DNA from: Pedobacter alluvionis
GTDB taxonomy: Bacteria; Bacteroidota; Bacteroidia; Sphingobacteriales; Sphingobacteriaceae
Assembly (NCBI RefSeq): GCF_003664035.1
Contig: NZ_RCCK01000010.1
Span: forward strand, 1-64,000
DNA length: 64,000 nt
Reading direction: 5' to 3'
This document shows positions 9,109 through 18,023 of the stretch, one piece after another. Each line of letters opens with the position of its first letter. The first letter of the stretch is position 1. The position numbers and the translations under genes are program-made. The notes beneath the pieces were generated by a model. The model was given only the letters and a program-made list of their open reading frames with translations. It did not search any database and was not told where the DNA came from.

Positions 9109-9146
9109 TCCTTACCTCCTTCAACGGAGCATTAACAAATTAAGAA

Positions 9147-10865
9147 ATGAATACTGAATTAACAGGCATTATTGCCACATTTCTGCTCACCCTGGTTATC
9201 GCCATACCTTTGGGTAAATACCTTGCCAAGGTTTTTGCAGGAGAAAAAGTCTGGACAGATTTTTTAAAACCATTGGAGACTGGTATTTACAAGCTTTCCG
9301 GAATCAATATTAAAGAACAGATGAACTGGAAACAGCAGTTAAAAGCACTGCTCACCATTAATATACTATGGTTGTTTTATGGTTTTTTTGTGCTCATCTT
9401 TCAGGATAAGCTTCCTTTCAATCCGGATGGAAATTCTGGGATGACACCAGATCTCGCTTTTAATACCATTATCAGCTTTGTTGCCAACTGTAATCTCCAG
9501 CACTATTCAGGCGAGAGTGGCGTAAGTTATCTTACCCAGCAATATGTGCTCATGTTTCTTCAGTTTGTGAGTGCTGCAACAGGTATTGCTGCTGCTGTAG
9601 TTCTTTTTAAAGCTTTTAGAGATAAAACAACTACTGAGTTGGGTAATTTCTGGGAATTTTTTGTGAAATCAATTACCCGTTTATTGTTGCCTTTATCATT
9701 TGTAATGGCCTTAATCTTAACTTTTAGCGGTACACCTGCAAGTTACGATGGTAAAGATAAATTCATTTCTCTACAAGGCGATACGGTTAATGTTTCGAGA
9801 GGACCGGCTGCTCAAATGATTGCCATTAAACATTTAGGTACAAATGGCGGAGGTTATTTTGGAGCCAATTCGGCACATCCTTTTGAAAACCCAAGTTACT
9901 TTACCAATATGGTTGAGCTGATTGCTCAGGTCATTATTCCAATTGCCATGGTAATTGCTTTCGGTTATTTTATCCGCAGGAAAAAATTGGCCTGGACCAT
10001 TTTTGGGGTCATGACCATTGGTTTGTTTATGCTGCTCATCCCTATGCTTAGCTCAGAACTGGGCGGAAATCCAGCTTTGGCAAAAATGGGTATTTCACAA
10101 ACTACAGGAGCAATGGAAGGAAAAGAAGTCCGCTTTGGTCCTGCTGCATCTGCTTATTGGTCAACGGTAACTACGATTATTTCTACAGGATCTGTAAACG
10201 GTATGCACGATAGTACCATGCCGATGTCGGGTACATGGCAGTTACTTGGAATGATGATCAACTCATTTTATGGCGGTTGTGGTGTAGGTTTATTGAATTA
10301 TTTCATCTACCTGATTGTTGCTGTATTTATTTCGGGACTGATGGTAGGAAGAACACCAGAATTTCTGGGCCATAAGGTAGAAGCCAGAGAGATTAAGATT
10401 GCGGCCATTATTACTTTGCTGAGTCCGTTTTTGATCCTTGCCGGTACAGCCATTGCAAGTTATATTTTTACCAGTCATGGCAATGCTGCCTGGGCTGTTC
10501 AACCTAAAAGCTGGCTCAATAATCCTGGTTTCCATGGGTTCTCTGAGATGCTGTATGAAATGACTTCATCAAATGCGAACAATGGTTCGGGATTTGAAGG
10601 ATTGGGAGATAACAATATGTTCTGGAATGTATCCACTGGTATTGTGATTTTCTTAGGTCGTTTCTTACCGATTATTGGCCCGGTTGCCATTGCCGGATTA
10701 CTGGGAGCCAAAAAATTCATCCCTGAATCGGCCGGTACGCTTAAAACAGATACCAAAACTTTCGCACTGATGACTTTTGCGGTGATCATCGTGTTAAATG
10801 CACTTTCTTATTTCCCAGCCCTGGCTTTAGGTCCTTTGGCAGAATATTTTACCATGCTTAAATAA
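9147..10865 (+). CDS. kdpA: Potassium-transporting ATPase subunit KdpA
   Basis: 572 residues with about ten membrane helices. KdpA is the channel-like K+ translocating subunit of the high-affinity KdpFABC pump. The pore-loop signatures of the family are present: FVANCNLQHYSGESG, then KHLGTNGGGYFGANSAHPFE, and later STGSVNGMHDS. The length matches the family. It is second or third in an operon with kdpF, kdpB and kdpC. Downstream, a 152-base gap with a palindromic repeat separates it from kdpB. Confidence 0.98.
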   Translation: MNTELTGIIATFLLTLVIAIPLGKYLAKVFAGEKVWTDFLKPLETGIYKLSGINIKEQMNWKQQLKALLTINILWLFYGFFVLIFQDKLPFNPDGNSGMTPDLAFNTIISFVANCNLQHYSGESGVSYLTQQYVLMFLQFVSAATGIAAAVVLFKAFRDKTTTELGNFWEFFVKSITRLLLPLSFVMALILTFSGTPASYDGKDKFISLQGDTVNVSRGPAAQMIAIKHLGTNGGGYFGANSAHPFENPSYFTNMVELIAQVIIPIAMVIAFGYFIRRKKLAWTIFGVMTIGLFMLLIPMLSSELGGNPALAKMGISQTTGAMEGKEVRFGPAASAYWSTVTTIISTGSVNGMHDSTMPMSGTWQLLGMMINSFYGGCGVGLLNYFIYLIVAVFISGLMVGRTPEFLGHKVEAREIKIAAIITLLSPFLILAGTAIASYIFTSHGNAAWAVQPKSWLNNPGFHGFSEMLYEMTSSNANNGSGFEGLGDNNMFWNVSTGIVIFLGRFLPIIGPVAIAGLLGAKKFIPESAGTLKTDTKTFALMTFAVIIVLNALSYFPALALGPLAEYFTMLK

Positions 10866-10872
10866 ATGAGAG

Positions 10873-10959
10873 TTGTCACATTGAGCCTCCCGATAAAAAA
10901 TCGGGACAAGTAGTCGAAATGAAATTATCAAAAGTCCTTCGACAGGCTCAGGATGACAA
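10873..10959. repeat. Palindromic repeat between kdpA and kdpB
   Basis: Outer arms TTGTCACATTGAGCCT (10873-10888) and AGGCTCAGGATGACAA (10944-10959) are imperfect inverted repeats, with an inner CCCGAT/ATCGGG hairpin. It belongs to the group of outward-paired palindromes with ATGACA or ATGACG ends found repeatedly in this window. Confidence 0.75.
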
Positions 10960-11017
10960 ACCACACCATAATCTGTGAAATCAATTAAATCTGTGAAATC
11001 ACATAACAAATAAAAAA

Positions 11018-13045
11018 ATGAAACCCAATAATAAATTGTTCGAACCTGCCTTAGTGCAGACCGCACTAAAACAATCTTTCATCAAGCTTGATCCAAGGGT
11101 AATGGTACGGAACCCGGTAATGTTTACCGTAGAAATCGGAACACTGGTAATGGCTTATGTTACTGTGTACTCTTTCAGCCATAGCGGACAAGGATCGCCT
11201 CTGTACAATTTCTTTATCTTTTTAGTTTTATTGCTTACCGTTCTGTTTGCAAACTTCGCTGAAGCGATTGCAGAAGCAAGAGGTAAGGCACAGGCCGACA
11301 GCCTTCGTAAAACAAGGGAAGAAACGCCAGCTAAAGTGCTTTTGGCCAACGGAACCATCGAAATTCGTTCATCCAATCAATTAAAAAAAGGAGATGTGTT
11401 CGTTTGTGAAACAGGCGATACCATTCCAACAGATGGAGAGATTATTGAAGGTATTGCCACTATCGACGAATCGGCCATTACTGGTGAGTCTGCCCCGGTA
11501 ATCCGCGAATCAGGAGGTGATAAATCTTCGGTAACTGGCGGTACAAAAGTTTTATCTGATGAGATTAAAGTTCAGGTAAGCACTGCACCTGGTGAAAGCT
11601 TTTTGGATAAAATGATTGCTTTGGTTGAAGGTGCATCACGTCAGAAAACGCCAAACGAGATAGCTTTGACCATTCTGCTGGCCAGTTTTACCCTTGTGTT
11701 TATCATTGTATGTGTAACCTTGAAACCTTTTGCTGATTATGCCAATACCCCAATAACCATTGCATCGTTAATTTCCCTGTTTGTATGTTTAATCCCAACC
11801 ACCATCGGCGGGCTTTTATCTGCCATTGGTATAGCGGGGATGGACAGGGCGTTAAGGGCGAACGTGATTACTAAATCGGGTAAAGCGGTAGAAACTGCTG
11901 GAGATATTGATGTACTGCTTTTAGATAAAACCGGAACCATCACCATTGGTAACCGTAAAGCAACCAATTTTTATCCAACAGCAGGTGTTAACATTAAAGA
12001 TTTTACAGATGCCTGTGTATTAAGCTCGTTGGCTGATGAAACCCCGGAAGGAAAATCGATCATTGAATTGGCTGCTGAACAAGGTTTCAAATCTGCCGGA
12101 ACACCAGAGGGATCAACATTCATCAAGTTTACTGCTGAAACCCGTTCGAGCGGATTGGATACTGTAGATGGAAGAAGGATCAGAAAAGGTGCTTTCGATT
12201 CGATCAGGAATATTGTTGAAAAAGCCGGGAATATTTTCCCTTCTGATATCGAAAACCATGTAAAGGCTATTGCTACCAATGGAGGAACACCACTTGTCGT
12301 GTCAGAAAATGAAAAAGCCCTTGGCGTAATCGAATTACAGGACATTATTAAGCCTGGTATCAGCGAACGTTTCGAACGTTTAAGGAAAATGGGTGTAAAA
12401 ACAGTAATGGTTACCGGCGATAACCCGTTAACAGCTAAATACATTGCAGAAAAAGCAGGTGTTGATGATTTTATTGCAGAGGCTAAACCCGAGGATAAAA
12501 TGAATTACATCAAAGATGAACAAACCCTTGGTAAGCTGGTAGCCATGATGGGCGACGGTACTAATGATGCTCCTGCTTTGGCGCAGGCCGATGTTGGTGT
12601 AGCCATGAACAGCGGAACACAGGCTGCAAAAGAGGCCGGTAACATGGTCGATTTAGATAATGACCCTACCAAGCTGATTGAGATCGTAGAAATCGGTAAA
12701 CAATTGTTGATTACCCGCGGTACATTAACCACTTTTTCCATCGCGAATGATGTGGCCAAGTATTTTGCAATTGTTCCGGCCTTGTTTATTGCCTCAATTC
12801 CTGCGCTACAAAGTCTGAATATTATGGGCTTGCACTCGCCAGAATCAGCGATTATGTCGGCGGTGATTTTTAACGCCATCATTATTCCGATCCTGATCCC
12901 ACTGGCTTTAAAAGGTGTGGCTTATAAACCAATCGGTGCAACTGCTTTATTACGCAGAAACCTGTTTATATACGGTATTGGTGGTGTAGTAGCGCCATTT
13001 ATAGGAATTAAAATAATCGATTTATTGGTCGGGTTATTTGTGTAA
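11018..13045 (+). CDS. kdpB: Potassium-transporting ATPase ATP-binding subunit KdpB
   Basis: 675 residues, a P-type ATPase. The phosphorylation motif DKTGTIT has Asp303. The actuator motif is AITGESAPV, the P-domain hinge is [21 protein letters not shown], and TGDN with the following KPEDK matches KdpB. It hydrolyses ATP to drive K+ import through KdpA. The length matches the family and no key motif is missing. A 132-base gap with another palindromic repeat leads to kdpC. Confidence 0.98.
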   Translation: MKPNNKLFEPALVQTALKQSFIKLDPRVMVRNPVMFTVEIGTLVMAYVTVYSFSHSGQGSPLYNFFIFLVLLLTVLFANFAEAIAEARGKAQADSLRKTREETPAKVLLANGTIEIRSSNQLKKGDVFVCETGDTIPTDGEIIEGIATIDESAITGESAPVIRESGGDKSSVTGGTKVLSDEIKVQVSTAPGESFLDKMIALVEGASRQKTPNEIALTILLASFTLVFIIVCVTLKPFADYANTPITIASLISLFVCLIPTTIGGLLSAIGIAGMDRALRANVITKSGKAVETAGDIDVLLLDKTGTITIGNRKATNFYPTAGVNIKDFTDACVLSSLADETPEGKSIIELAAEQGFKSAGTPEGSTFIKFTAETRSSGLDTVDGRRIRKGAFDSIRNIVEKAGNIFPSDIENHVKAIATNGGTPLVVSENEKALGVIELQDIIKPGISERFERLRKMGVKTVMVTGDNPLTAKYIAEKAGVDDFIAEAKPEDKMNYIKDEQTLGKLVAMMGDGTNDAPALAQADVGVAMNSGTQAAKEAGNMVDLDNDPTKLIEIVEIGKQLLITRGTLTTFSIANDVAKYFAIVPALFIASIPALQSLNIMGLHSPESAIMSAVIFNAIIIPILIPLALKGVAYKPIGATALLRRNLFIYGIGGVVAPFIGIKIIDLLVGLFV

Positions 13046-13052
13046 TGAAAAA

Positions 13053-13149
13053 TGTCATTCTGAGTGCAACGAAGAATCTGCAAGCGATAAGAAGCTGCTC
13101 AAAACAATCACTGCCTTAGGTTAGAGATGCTTCGTTCCTCAGCATGACA
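13053..13149. repeat. Palindromic repeat between kdpB and kdpC
   Basis: TGTCATTCTGAGTGCAACGAAG at the left pairs imperfectly with CTTCGTTCCTCAGCATGACA at the right. The internal spacer is about 55 bases. The form is the same as the repeats at 10873 and 13757, but the arm sequence is closer to the TGTCATTCTGAG subtype. Confidence 0.75.
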
Positions 13150-13177
13150 GCAAAGAGAAATTTAAAAAAATAAAAAG

Positions 13178-13738
13178 ATGAAAAAGTACATCATTCAATC
13201 CATCCGCTTAACACTTGTATTATTGGTATTGTTATGCGTAATATATCCGGTTACTGTTGCCTTTATAAGCAAAATGTCTAAAGGAAACGGGGGAGGAGAA
13301 AAAGTCACCAAAAATGGTAAAACAGTAGGTTATGCATTATTGGGTCAGTCGTTTACCAAACCTCAATATTTCTGGGGAAGACCATCAGCAGTTGCCTACA
13401 ATGCAGCGGGTTCTGCAGGTTCTAACAAAGGGCCATCTAATCCTGATTACTTAAAAGAAGTGCAATCGCGTATTGATACTTTATTGAAATACAATCCGGG
13501 CATCAAAAAATCAGATATCCCTGCCGATATGGTTACTGCTTCAGGAAGCGGACTTGATCCAAATATTTCTGAACAGGGTGCAGCCATTCAGATCGATAGG
13601 GTTGCTGCAGCACGTAAAATCGATGTGAAAAAAGTGAAAGAACTGGTTGCCATGAACACACTTAAACCATTTATGGGTTTATTTGGCCCTTCATCAGTAA
13701 ATGTGCTGAAATTAAATCTTGCCCTTGATGCGCTTTAG
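13178..13738 (+). CDS. kdpC: Potassium-transporting ATPase subunit KdpC
   Basis: 186 residues: a single N-terminal membrane helix (residues about 8-32) and a periplasmic domain. Family signatures include GQSFTKPQYFWGRPSA, GPSNPDYL and ADMVTASGSGLDPNISEQGA. KdpC assists assembly and ATP affinity of KdpFABC. Third large gene of the operon. Confidence 0.97.
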   Translation: MKKYIIQSIRLTLVLLVLLCVIYPVTVAFISKMSKGNGGGEKVTKNGKTVGYALLGQSFTKPQYFWGRPSAVAYNAAGSAGSNKGPSNPDYLKEVQSRIDTLLKYNPGIKKSDIPADMVTASGSGLDPNISEQGAAIQIDRVAAARKIDVKKVKELVAMNTLKPFMGLFGPSSVNVLKLNLALDAL

Positions 13739-13756
13739 TTAGCGTTTCTAAGAAGT

Positions 13757-13858
13757 GTCGTCATCTCGACCGTAGTGAAGAGATCTAATCAATACACGTT
13801 TAAAGATCTCTCCATTCAACTGCGTTTCATCCGATAGCTATCGGATCGAGATGACGAC
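13757..13858. repeat. Palindromic repeat between kdpC and the outer-membrane barrel gene
   Basis: GTCGTCATCTCGACCGTAGT (from 13757) pairs with ATCGAGATGACGAC (to 13858). Inner arms AGAGATCT and AGATCTCT also pair. Closely related to the copies at 15048, 17027 and 21782. Confidence 0.85.
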
Positions 13859-13965
13859 AGTTTATAATAAAATATTTCCCAAAACAATAACAACGGCAAT
13901 GCTTTAAGGTCTGGTGCCAACTAGCCTGGGCCTTAGGTTTTGCCTAATACAAAACATTCAGTAAA

Positions 13966-15036
13966 ATGAAAAAAATACTATTACTTGCCGCTACAATCAC
14001 TACAGGATTCTTCGCTAAAGCACAGGAAGAACCAAAAATTAAAGTGACGGGTTACCTTGAAGCCTATTATGGATACGATTTTAACAAGCCTGCAGACCAT
14101 AACCGTCCGGGTTTTATTTATTCGCATAACCGGGCAAACGAAGTAAACCTGAACCTTGGTTTTATCAAGGCCGCTTATGATAGCGGAATGATCAGGGCTA
14201 ATTTAGCGGTAATGGCAGGAACTTATGCCAATGCTAATCTTGCTGCCGAGCCTGGTGTATTAAAAAATATCTTTGAGGCCAATGCTGGGGTAAAATTATC
14301 CAAAACAGAAAATCTTTGGATCGATGCAGGAATCTTTTCTTCGCACATCGGTTTTGAAAGTGCGGTTTCGAAAGATTGTTGGGTACTTACCAGAAATATT
14401 TCTTCAGAAAATACACCTTACTACGAATCGGGTGCCAAAATTACTTATGGTACCAAAGATGGTAAATTTACAGCTACCGCATTGTACCTGAATGGATGGC
14501 AGCGCATTACCCGCCAGAATGGAAATAATAAACCTGCCGGTGGACTTCAGCTGACTTGGAAACCAACTGATAAAATTACCGTAAATTACAGCAATTATCT
14601 TGGAACAGAAGGTGCTGATTCTGTTCGCGTAAACAGGTTTTACCACAATGTTTATGGGGTTTTTCAACTTACCGATAAGTTTGGTGTAACCCTTGGATTT
14701 GATTACGGCACGCAACAAAAACAAAAAGGCAGTAGCGATAAAAGCGAAGTCATTTCTCCGGTAGCCATTGCACAATACAAATTTGCACCGAAATGGGCCG
14801 TTGCCGGAAGATTTGAATATTATGAAGATAAAAACGGAATTTTTATTGTCACTGGCACACCGCAAGGTTTTAAAACCAAAGGGTATTCTTTAAATCTTGA
14901 TTACTCGCCAATCGCCAATGCTGTTGTGAGGTTGGAAGGAAAAGCATACGATAGCAAAGACAAAATATTTGCAAGAGAAGGCGCTGCGGTTAATGCCAAT
15001 GCAAGTTTAACGGCAAGTATTGCGGTATCGTTTTAA
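13966..15036 (+). CDS. Outer-membrane beta-barrel protein of the kdp locus
   Basis: 356 residues with a signal peptide ending FFAKAQ. The mature part is a series of alternating amphipathic strands (KVTGYLEAYYGYDFN, WIDAGIFSSHIGFES, AVVRLEGKAYDS) and ends in a terminal aromatic strand, SIAVSF, typical of outer-membrane insertion signals. It looks like the porin-like barrels annotated in Bacteroidota kdp loci. A role in letting K+ or another ion across the outer membrane is an inference from position between kdpC and kdpD. Confidence 0.85.
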   Translation: MKKILLLAATITTGFFAKAQEEPKIKVTGYLEAYYGYDFNKPADHNRPGFIYSHNRANEVNLNLGFIKAAYDSGMIRANLAVMAGTYANANLAAEPGVLKNIFEANAGVKLSKTENLWIDAGIFSSHIGFESAVSKDCWVLTRNISSENTPYYESGAKITYGTKDGKFTATALYLNGWQRITRQNGNNKPAGGLQLTWKPTDKITVNYSNYLGTEGADSVRVNRFYHNVYGVFQLTDKFGVTLGFDYGTQQKQKGSSDKSEVISPVAIAQYKFAPKWAVAGRFEYYEDKNGIFIVTGTPQGFKTKGYSLNLDYSPIANAVVRLEGKAYDSKDKIFAREGAAVNANASLTASIAVSF

Positions 15037-15047
15037 AAAATAAGTGC

Positions 15048-15130
15048 CGTCATCTCGACCGTAGTGGAGAGATCTGTTGAGTATCTGTTCATAGATCTCT
15101 CCATTTCGTTGCACTCCAGTCGAGATGACG
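15048..15130. repeat. Palindromic repeat downstream of the outer-membrane barrel gene
   Basis: CGTCATCTCGACCGTAGTGG at the left pairs with GTCGAGATGACG at the right, with inner AGAGATCT/AGATCTCT arms. Nearly the same sequence as the copy at 13757. Confidence 0.85.
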
Positions 15131-15168
15131 ACTCTTAGAAATGAATTTTTTGCAAAAACCAAAAAACA

Positions 15169-15417
15169 ATGCATCCCTACATAGAAATCATATTCAGCCT
15201 CTTTTTAGCGTTCTTAGGAATATTAATGATGCGAAAATTGAATTCTTTAAAAAGGAATAAAATAAGTGTAAAAAAAAGAAGTTATGCCACAGAAAAATAC
15301 TTTAAACTGCTTTATAATAAGATCTCTTTTAGGTTTATGATCGTATTATTTACGTTGGTTATGATTGTTGCAATTACTATATTGATTGAAAAAGGAGTAA
15401 TGAATGTTACCTGGTAA
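15169..15417 (+). CDS. Small membrane protein between the kdp barrel and kdpD
   Basis: 82 residues with two hydrophobic helices (about 5-21 and 55-75) flanking a strongly basic stretch (KLNSLKRNKISVKKR). The stop lies two bases before the kdpD start, so it is co-transcribed. I recognise no family. KdpD here lacks the membrane domain that the full-length protein has, so a membrane partner is an attractive but untested idea. Confidence 0.7.
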   Translation: MHPYIEIIFSLFLAFLGILMMRKLNSLKRNKISVKKRSYATEKYFKLLYNKISFRFMIVLFTLVMIVAITILIEKGVMNVTW

Positions 15418-15419
15418 AA

Positions 15420-16553
15420 ATGATGGAAGAAGAACAAAAAGAAGAATCTGTCAGACACTTTTTAGATCTGGTTAAAAAATCCAGGCGTGGAAAGCTCAAA
15501 ATCTATATTGGCATGAGTGCTGGTGTGGGTAAAACTTACCGTATGCTTCAGGAATCGCATGCATTACTGCGAAATGGTGTAGATATTTGTATCGGTTATG
15601 TTGAAACCCACAAAAGGGTAGAAACAGAAGCCCTTGTTGAGGGTCTTCCGGTTATTCCGAGGCGGAAAATCTTTTATCGGGGCAAGGAAATCGAAGAGAT
15701 GGACCTTAAAGGAATCATGAATCGCCATCCGGAGATTGTTATTGTAGATGAACTTGCCCATACCAATGCCGAAGGCAGTAAAAACACCAAGCGCTGGCAG
15801 GATGTTTTCGATCTGCTTGAGGCGGGGATCAGCGTAATCTCTGCAGTAAATATTCAGCACCTGGAAAGCATTAATGAAGAAATTGAGCAGATTACAGGTA
15901 TAGCTGTTACCGAACGGATCCCGGATAAGATATTGGAGATAGCCGATGAAATCGTAAACATCGACCTTACAGCTGACGAACTGGTTACCCGCCTTAAAGA
16001 AGGTAAAATTTACGATAAATCAAAAATCGAAAGGGCATTGGGTAATTTTTTTCAATCTGACAAAATTCTTCAGCTGCGCGAGCTGGCCTTAAAAGAGGTA
16101 GTGCACCAGGTCGAGCGAAAAATTCAGACTGAAATTCCCAAATCAATTAAACTTAGGCCCGAACGCTTTTTGGCCTGTATTTCTTCTAACGCCGAAACTG
16201 CAGGCGTAGTGATCCGGAAAACAGCCAGATTGGCTTCCTATTACCGGTCGCCATGGATGGTGCTGTATGTACAAAGCGATAGTGAAAGCATGGAACGCAT
16301 TAAACTGGATAAACAACGCCATCTGATTAATCATTTTAAACTGGCTACCGAACTGGGTGCTGAAGTAATTAAAATAAAAAGTAACGCCATTACCAGGACC
16401 ATCATCGATATCGCCACTGAAAAAGAAGTTACCACAATATGTATCGGCAAGCCCCATCTTAATATTTTTCAGGTAATTTTACGTACTGCGGTTTTTAATG
16501 GCTTGCTCAAGAATCTGGCGATGAAAGATATTGATCTCGTTATCCTATCTTAA
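15420..16553 (+). CDS. kdpD: Short KdpD: KdpD N-domain plus Usp domain, no kinase
   Basis: 377 residues. Residues about 20-230 form the KdpD domain with the Walker A-like GMSAGVGKTYRM, the conserved VDELAHTN and the segment SAVNIQHLES. Residues about 245-377 form a universal-stress-protein domain beginning RPERFLACISS. The four-helix membrane region and histidine kinase of the roughly 890-residue E. coli protein are absent, and no kdpE is nearby. It must therefore signal differently, by partner binding or through a kinase encoded elsewhere. Short KdpD forms are known in several phyla. The start could be the second of two adjacent ATG codons. Confidence 0.9.
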   Translation: MMEEEQKEESVRHFLDLVKKSRRGKLKIYIGMSAGVGKTYRMLQESHALLRNGVDICIGYVETHKRVETEALVEGLPVIPRRKIFYRGKEIEEMDLKGIMNRHPEIVIVDELAHTNAEGSKNTKRWQDVFDLLEAGISVISAVNIQHLESINEEIEQITGIAVTERIPDKILEIADEIVNIDLTADELVTRLKEGKIYDKSKIERALGNFFQSDKILQLRELALKEVVHQVERKIQTEIPKSIKLRPERFLACISSNAETAGVVIRKTARLASYYRSPWMVLYVQSDSESMERIKLDKQRHLINHFKLATELGAEVIKIKSNAITRTIIDIATEKEVTTICIGKPHLNIFQVILRTAVFNGLLKNLAMKDIDLVILS

Positions 16554-16605
16554 AAATAAAATTGCTGATCACACAATTCTCAATTAATCAAAACCATATT
16601 CCTTT

Positions 16606-17004
16606 ATGTCGGTTGAAATAATAGGACCTAAGGAAAGTGGTATGGAAAAAAAGGATACTAAAACACGTTTGATTAATGAAATTACCACTACAGGATTGCA
16701 AGCTGCGGCGAAGAAACTAGGTGCTTCGGCAAGTAAGGCACAGATTAAAAAGGGTGTTTCAAAACACATCAGTTTAATTGATGAACTTATGCATATTGCT
16801 TTAATCAAAAATAAAGATTCATCGAAAAGGGTGCAGCGCAATATTGAGTTTGTTGGCCTTGGTATAATGGCGGCGCATACTTTTTACCGTGGTTTTAAAA
16901 AGAAAAAAAGGTTATTGATTTTCGAAGGCATTTTTCTTACAGCTGCTCTTGGAGGAGTGTTATTGGCCACGCAACTTAAAGCATTAAAACGGCAAATAGT
17001 GTGA
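16606..17004 (+). CDS. Hypothetical protein with C-terminal membrane helix
   Basis: 132 residues. The N-terminal half is Lys/Ala-rich and helical (GLQAAAKKLGASASKAQIKK). A hydrophobic stretch at about 105-122 (IFEGIFLTAALGGVLLATQL) would be one membrane helix preceded by a basic patch, FKKKKR. It follows kdpD by 52 bases on the same strand and may be the last gene of that unit. No family is recognised. Confidence 0.6.
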   Translation: MSVEIIGPKESGMEKKDTKTRLINEITTTGLQAAAKKLGASASKAQIKKGVSKHISLIDELMHIALIKNKDSSKRVQRNIEFVGLGIMAAHTFYRGFKKKKRLLIFEGIFLTAALGGVLLATQLKALKRQIV

Positions 17005-17026
17005 TATATTGGAGTTGCGGAAAGTC

Positions 17027-17146
17027 GTCATCTTGATCCGAGAGCTATCGGATGAAACGTAATGAAATGGGGCGATCTTCAATAGATTTAGATTCGCTAA
17101 GCACTACCTGGTTTCTAGACTGCGTTGCCCTCTGATCGAAATGACG
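17027..17146. repeat. Palindromic repeat downstream of the kdp locus
   Basis: CGTCATCTTGATCCGAGAGC at the left pairs with CTCTGATCGAAATGACG at the right; an inner CCGAGAGCTATCGGAT stretch is partly self-complementary. Longer and more diverged than the copies at 13757 and 15048. Confidence 0.75.
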
Positions 17147-17162
17147 ATTTTTTTATTGTGAA

Positions 17163-17903
17163 TTACACCAATACCGAACCACCATCTACCACAATTACTT
17201 GCCCTGTGCCGTATTGTTGTTTCATGGTGTATAAAAATGCCTGTGCAATATCTCCGGCTTCTCCAACGCGCTTTACAGGTAAACGTTCACCCACACCAAC
17301 ATAGAGGTTATTTCTATCCTCATCGCTCATGCTGTTCCATAAATTGGTTTTAACCACACCTGGCGATACCAAATTTATACGTACTGGTGCCAGTTCTACA
17401 GCCATTGCACGGGTAAAACCTTCCATGGCGCCACAAATACTGGCTGCTACGCCCCAGCCGGCACTTGGCCGTGGGCTGGCAATACCTCCTGTTAAATTAA
17501 TAGAACCACCTGCCTTAATTTTCTTTGCTGCATATTTAACTGCAGCAAAAGCACCCCAATACCTTAATGTAAAAAACTGACGGGCATCATCCAGGTCAGT
17601 TTCATCAACCGTATTCAATACCAGATTTTCGCCTGCGGTATATACCAGGTGATCGAAAGATTCTACTGAATTAAAAAACTGTTTGATGTTTTCTTCTTTA
17701 CTCAGATCTACGGCAAAGCCTTTGCAGTTTTCGGGTAAGGATTTTAATGCCTCATTAATCCTGTTTTCATTACCGGAAACAATTACCACTTTTGCACCAT
17801 CGTGCGCTGCGGCCTGTGCGGTTGCAAAACCTAGACCAGAGCTTCCACCTAATATGATCACTGTTTTTCCTTTGAGTGTAAATTCATTTGCTTTTATTTT
17901 CAT
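17163..17903 (-). CDS. SDR-family oxidoreductase lacking the usual YxxxK motif
   Basis: 246 residues with the Rossmann nucleotide motif GGSSGLGFATAQA at about 19-31 and the C-terminal INLVSPGVVKT and GQVIVVDGG signatures of classical short-chain dehydrogenases. In the region that should carry YxxxK the protein reads GWGVAASICGAMEGF, with no Tyr or Lys, and the NNAG motif is replaced by VYTAGEN. The same pattern occurs in a known subset of SDRs, so it may be a binding protein or use other residues. It is divergent from a Crp-family regulator across a 120-base region with a palindromic operator, so that regulator probably controls it. Confidence 0.85.
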   Translation of the reverse strand: MKIKANEFTLKGKTVIILGGSSGLGFATAQAAAHDGAKVVIVSGNENRINEALKSLPENCKGFAVDLSKEENIKQFFNSVESFDHLVYTAGENLVLNTVDETDLDDARQFFTLRYWGAFAAVKYAAKKIKAGGSINLTGGIASPRPSAGWGVAASICGAMEGFTRAMAVELAPVRINLVSPGVVKTNLWNSMSDEDRNNLYVGVGERLPVKRVGEAGDIAQAFLYTMKQQYGTGQVIVVDGGSVLV

Positions 17904-17952
17904 GATGTTGTAAATTGAAGTGCAAATTTTGAGATATCAACGACCAATTCAC

Positions 17953-17990
17953 TTACCAATTGGTAAAAACGGTCTGAGCTTGTATTTTTG
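17953..17990 (+). promoter_or_regulatory. Promoter of the Crp-family gene overlapping a perfect 14-base palindrome
   Basis: TTACCAATTGGTAA (17953-17966) is a perfect palindrome. Its TTG (17960-17962) is followed after 20 bases by TATTTTTG (17983-17990), matching the Bacteroidota TTG-N(~19)-TAnnTTTG promoter and aiming at the gene that starts at 18024. A second ACCAATT half-site lies at 17943-17949. A protein bound here would cover the -33 element, which suggests autorepression, and it could also act on the divergent SDR gene. Confidence 0.75.
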
Positions 17991-18023
17991 TTCAACTCAA
18001 CTCCATATCATATATAAATCCCA

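Noticed and set aside
11971..12444. Long minus-strand ORF inside kdpB
   Set aside because: It is opposite a fully supported P-type ATPase gene; its protein has the Ser/Leu/Pro-rich look of a shadow frame and no motif.
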